A stretch of DNA of 44,044 bases from Collinsella sp. (GTDB lineage Bacteria > Actinomycetota > Coriobacteriia > Coriobacteriales > Coriobacteriaceae), in contig DXMA01000019.1 in assembly GCA_019414445.1 (NCBI GenBank), positions 1 through 44,044 on the forward strand, written 5' to 3'. Positions 41,925 through 44,044 of the stretch are shown piece after piece. The first letter of the stretch is position 1. Every line of letters begins with the position of its first letter. Under the pieces are notes generated by a model. It did not search any database. It was not told where the DNA came from and worked only from the letters and a program-made list of their open reading frames with translations. A program made the translations under genes and the position numbers.

Positions 41925-41958
41925 GGGATCTCCTGTCGCCCGCGATGTACCTGAGACC

Positions 41959-41992
41959 ATTTTCGCCTGTATTGCGACTATACAGGCAAGCG
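41959..41992 (-). promoter_or_regulatory. MerR-type promoter/operator upstream of the fusion gene
   Basis: GCCTGTAT and ATACAGGC (41965-41972, 41980-41987) are perfect arms with seven bases between. On the minus strand they lie inside a 19-base spacer between TTGCCT (41984-41989) and GAAAAT (41959-41964), the stretched geometry that MerR-family activators need. The expected transcript start is about 28 bases before the start codon. Confidence 0.55.
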
Positions 41993-42085
41993 CAGCCTGC
42001 GACAAAGGGGGCAGGCACCTGACTCGTTCTGTTAGAGTTGCAGGGATTGAATCCCGCTTATTCATGCGACATTGGAGTGACAACC

Positions 42086-43321
42086 TTGACCGCCGCAACC
42101 ACGCCTAAAAGTAAGTCAACCGCCGCCGCGCTCTCCCCCGCGCGCACCAGGCTCTGCCTGGCGCTGCTCGTGCTGCTGGGATTCTCGCTCGGCTGCTCCG
42201 AGTTCGTGGTCATCGGCATCGAAAGTGACTTGGCGACGGAACTCGGCATATCGCTTGCCGCTGCGGGCCAGCTCATCAGCGTTTTTGCACTGGTCTACGC
42301 CATCGCGACGCCGGTGCTTGCGCTCAGCACGGGGCGCTTCCGTCGTTACCAGCTGCTCGTGTGCTACAGCATTATCTTTGTGCTCGGCAATCTGGTCATG
42401 GCGTTGGCGCCCAACTTCCAGGTACTGTTTATCTCGCGCATTGTCCTGGGATCCGTCTCGGGCGCACTGCTCGCCGTGGGCGTGACGTACATCCCCGAGC
42501 TGCTGTCCCCGCAGCAAACTTCGCTTGCCATCTCGGTCGTGTACGGCGCGTTTTCCGTGGCGATGGTCTTTGTGACCTCGATTGGCAAGTTTGTGGCCGA
42601 CACGCTCGACTGGCACGTGGCCATGTACGGTACGCTGACCTTTGCCGTTTTGATCTGCGGAGCGCTCGTGGCGTTTATGCCGCGCGCCGGACAGACCGAC
42701 GAACCCGCTACCTTCCGCGAGCAGGCGGGTCTGCTACGCGAACCGAGCATCATCACCGGCATGCTCATCTTTTTGTTTGGCGTGGGATCGGTCTATGTGT
42801 TCTACGGCTACGTGACGCCTTATCTTGAGCAGGTGCTGGGCATGGGCACTGTTCAGGCGAGCACCACGCTTATGGCCTACGGCGTGTTCTGCCTGATCTC
42901 GAACATCCTGGGCGGATGGATCGACGCACGTTTTGGCATGAAGGCACTGCTTGTGACGTTTGTGCTGCAGGCTGCGGCGTTGCTCGGGCTGTTTGCCGTG
43001 GGCGGCACCATGCCGCTCGCGCTGGTCTTTGTCTTTAGCTTGGCGCTGCTCATGTACCTGTTCTCAGTCTCGTGCATCACACACTTTATGGACGTGGCAC
43101 GCAGCCGCCATCCCAAATCGATGGTACTCGCGAGCTCGGTAGAACCCATGGCGTTTAACGTCGGCATTTCGTTTGGCACCGCAGTGGGCGGCGCCGTGGT
43201 GAGCAGCGTTGGCATTGCCTACGTTGGCGCGGTTGGTGCCGCGTTCTCGCTTGTGGCCTGGGCGCTTACGCTGGTGACGATTAAGCTGGCTCGCTGGGAG
43301 CGCAAGCGGGCGAGGGCGTAA
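42086..43321 (+). CDS. MFS transporter (AraJ/drug-efflux type)
   Basis: A 411-residue, twelve-helix major facilitator. Family motifs are SEFVVIGIESDLATELGIS (DHA1 first helix and loop), VFALVYAIATPVLALSTGRF (motif A region, with R in GRFRRYQLL), and RIVLGSVSGALLAVGVTYIPELLSPQQ in helix 4-5. It is likely a proton-driven exporter of sugars, drugs or nucleosides; no partner gene identifies the cargo. The start is taken as TTG at 42086, eight bases after GGAG; a further upstream TTG lacks a binding site. It is divergent from the Nudix-fusion gene. Confidence 0.88.
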   Translation: MTAATTPKSKSTAAALSPARTRLCLALLVLLGFSLGCSEFVVIGIESDLATELGISLAAAGQLISVFALVYAIATPVLALSTGRFRRYQLLVCYSIIFVLGNLVMALAPNFQVLFISRIVLGSVSGALLAVGVTYIPELLSPQQTSLAISVVYGAFSVAMVFVTSIGKFVADTLDWHVAMYGTLTFAVLICGALVAFMPRAGQTDEPATFREQAGLLREPSIITGMLIFLFGVGSVYVFYGYVTPYLEQVLGMGTVQASTTLMAYGVFCLISNILGGWIDARFGMKALLVTFVLQAAALLGLFAVGGTMPLALVFVFSLALLMYLFSVSCITHFMDVARSRHPKSMVLASSVEPMAFNVGISFGTAVGGAVVSSVGIAYVGAVGAAFSLVAWALTLVTIKLARWERKRARA

Positions 43322-43372
43322 GCGCAGATGCGATACTCGAGCTCGATGATGGCGATCGAAAGGAAACCGCAT

Positions 43373-43819
43373 ATGCAACGTGTACTGTTTATCTGCCATG
43401 GGAACATCTGCCGCTCGACGATGGCTGAGTCAGTGCTTACCGAGCTCGTGCGCCGCGCTGGGCGCGAGGGCGAGTTTGCCATTGATTCCGCTGCGACGTC
43501 GACCGAGGAGATTGGCAACCCGCCGCATCATGGCACTGTTGCCAAGCTGCGCGAGGTCGGGATTCCCGTCGTTGCCCACCGCGCGCGCCAGGTGCGTCGC
43601 GCGGAGTATGGCGACTGGGATCACATTGTCTATATGGATGCTGAGAACGCGCGCGGCCTGCGTCGCATCTTTGGCGACGACCCCGACGACAAGATTACGC
43701 GCTTGCTCGATTGGACCGAGCGCCCCGGCGACGTGGCCGATCCCTGGTACACCGGCAACTTCGATGCCACCTACCGCGACGTGCTCGACGGTTGCACTGC
43801 TATGCTCGAGCAGCTGTAA
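43373..43819 (+). CDS. Low-molecular-weight protein tyrosine phosphatase
   Basis: A 148-residue phosphatase. The P-loop CHGNICRST (Cys8, Arg14, the C-x5-R signature) begins near the N-terminus, and the catalytic acid is in the DPWYTG segment near residue 120. The Tyr in that segment is also conserved. In Gram-positive and actinobacterial relatives such enzymes act on tyrosine kinases of capsule synthesis or on arginine phosphate; nothing here decides. The start at 43373 follows GAAAGGA. It lies 51 bases after the MFS gene and may be co-transcribed. Confidence 0.93.
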   Translation: MQRVLFICHGNICRSTMAESVLTELVRRAGREGEFAIDSAATSTEEIGNPPHHGTVAKLREVGIPVVAHRARQVRRAEYGDWDHIVYMDAENARGLRRIFGDDPDDKITRLLDWTERPGDVADPWYTGNFDATYRDVLDGCTAMLEQL

Positions 43820-43821
43820 TC

Positions 43822-43867
43822 GATGAAATGCAGAGTTTTTAGAGCCACAAATCGGATGAAATGCAGA
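43822..43867. repeat. Pair of direct repeats downstream of the phosphatase gene
   Basis: GATGAAATGCAGA occurs at 43822-43834 and 43855-43867, period 33, with similar following bases (GTTTTTAGA, AATTTGA). No gene is seen in this end region; a minus-strand 89-codon reading spans it but overlaps the phosphatase gene and lacks recognisable features. Confidence 0.6.
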
Positions 43868-43940
43868 AATTTGACCTTACTCGCGCACAGAACAACGACG
43901 ACAACGCCTAAGCGTAGGCATAAGCGAAGTCGGAATTCCC

Positions 43941-43990
43941 ATATACAAATCGAGCGTGGTTTTTCTCCCGCATATAAATCGAGCGTGGAT
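43941..43990. repeat. Second pair of direct repeats near the window end
   Basis: ATCGAGCGTGG, preceded by ATATAC-AA or ATATAA and followed by T-rich sequence, occurs twice with a 29-base period. With the preceding pair it makes two spaced direct-repeat sets within 170 bases, like binding-site arrays, but the neighbour gene lies outside the window. Confidence 0.6.
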
Positions 43991-44044
43991 TTTAATATGA
44001 GCAGGACATTGTCAAGAGGCAAAATCGGGCCTGGCCCCAACGAT

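Noticed and set aside
43771..44040. Minus-strand open reading frame at the window end
   Set aside because: It overlaps the phosphatase gene and consists largely of translated direct repeats.

Overview
The window is GC-rich, densely coded DNA from one bacterial chromosome. The gene order, the actinobacterial style of the proteins and several palindromic intergenic repeat families point to a gut Coriobacteriia member, most likely Collinsella. That assignment rests on recalled family resemblance; no rRNA or other marker gene is present. I see no tRNA, rRNA, CRISPR array, phage or insertion-sequence transposase.

Layout. 130-3015 (minus): phosphoglucomutase-family enzyme, then a metalloregulator/homocysteine methyltransferase pair. 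3136-4383 (plus): peptidase T. 4636-7167: murA-lytR cell-envelope pair. 7256-14139: complete F1Fo ATP synthase operon (I-B-E-F-H-A-G-D-C). 14420-17489: upp, glpK and a Sua5/YrdC protein. 17624-18267: a HicAB toxin-antitoxin pair. 18336-21249: prmC and prfA. 21497-25877: an M20 peptidase and a polar amino-acid ABC importer. 26206-28048: an aldose-epimerase-like protein and an unknown membrane protein. 28447-34479: a LysR regulator facing a four-gene operon (metal-site-depleted amidohydrolase, two neutral-ceramidase-like proteins, PTS EIIBC). 34624-35940: a DUF4143-type ATPase between palindromes. 36084-41924: an aromatic-acid decarboxylase locus. 42086-43819 (plus): an MFS transporter and a low-molecular-weight protein tyrosine phosphatase.

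The most interesting system is 36084-41924. Five co-directional genes encode an LpdD-like/Nudix fusion, an SLC13-type transporter, a UbiD decarboxylase closely resembling gallate decarboxylase LpdC, a UbiX flavin prenyltransferase and a MerR regulator. The fusion joins a domain resembling the prenyl-flavin chaperone LpdD to an isopentenyl-diphosphate-isomerase-like Nudix domain. That Nudix domain keeps the metal ligands but has Ala where the isomerase has its catalytic Cys. UbiX consumes dimethylallyl monophosphate, so the Nudix half could supply it. Two matching 29-bp operator-like sites lie upstream of the fusion gene and of the transporter; the first has the stretched 19-bp spacer typical of MerR promoters.

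The second theme is non-coding. A ~163-bp structured element occurs three times, each copy abutting the stop codon of a minus-strand gene, with compensatory changes in its stems. A 31-bp palindrome occurs four times and in three of them supplies the last Met codon and the TGA stop. A ~65-bp element with two mutually exclusive stems occurs three times. Two tandem 33-bp palindromes precede the DUF4143 ATPase.
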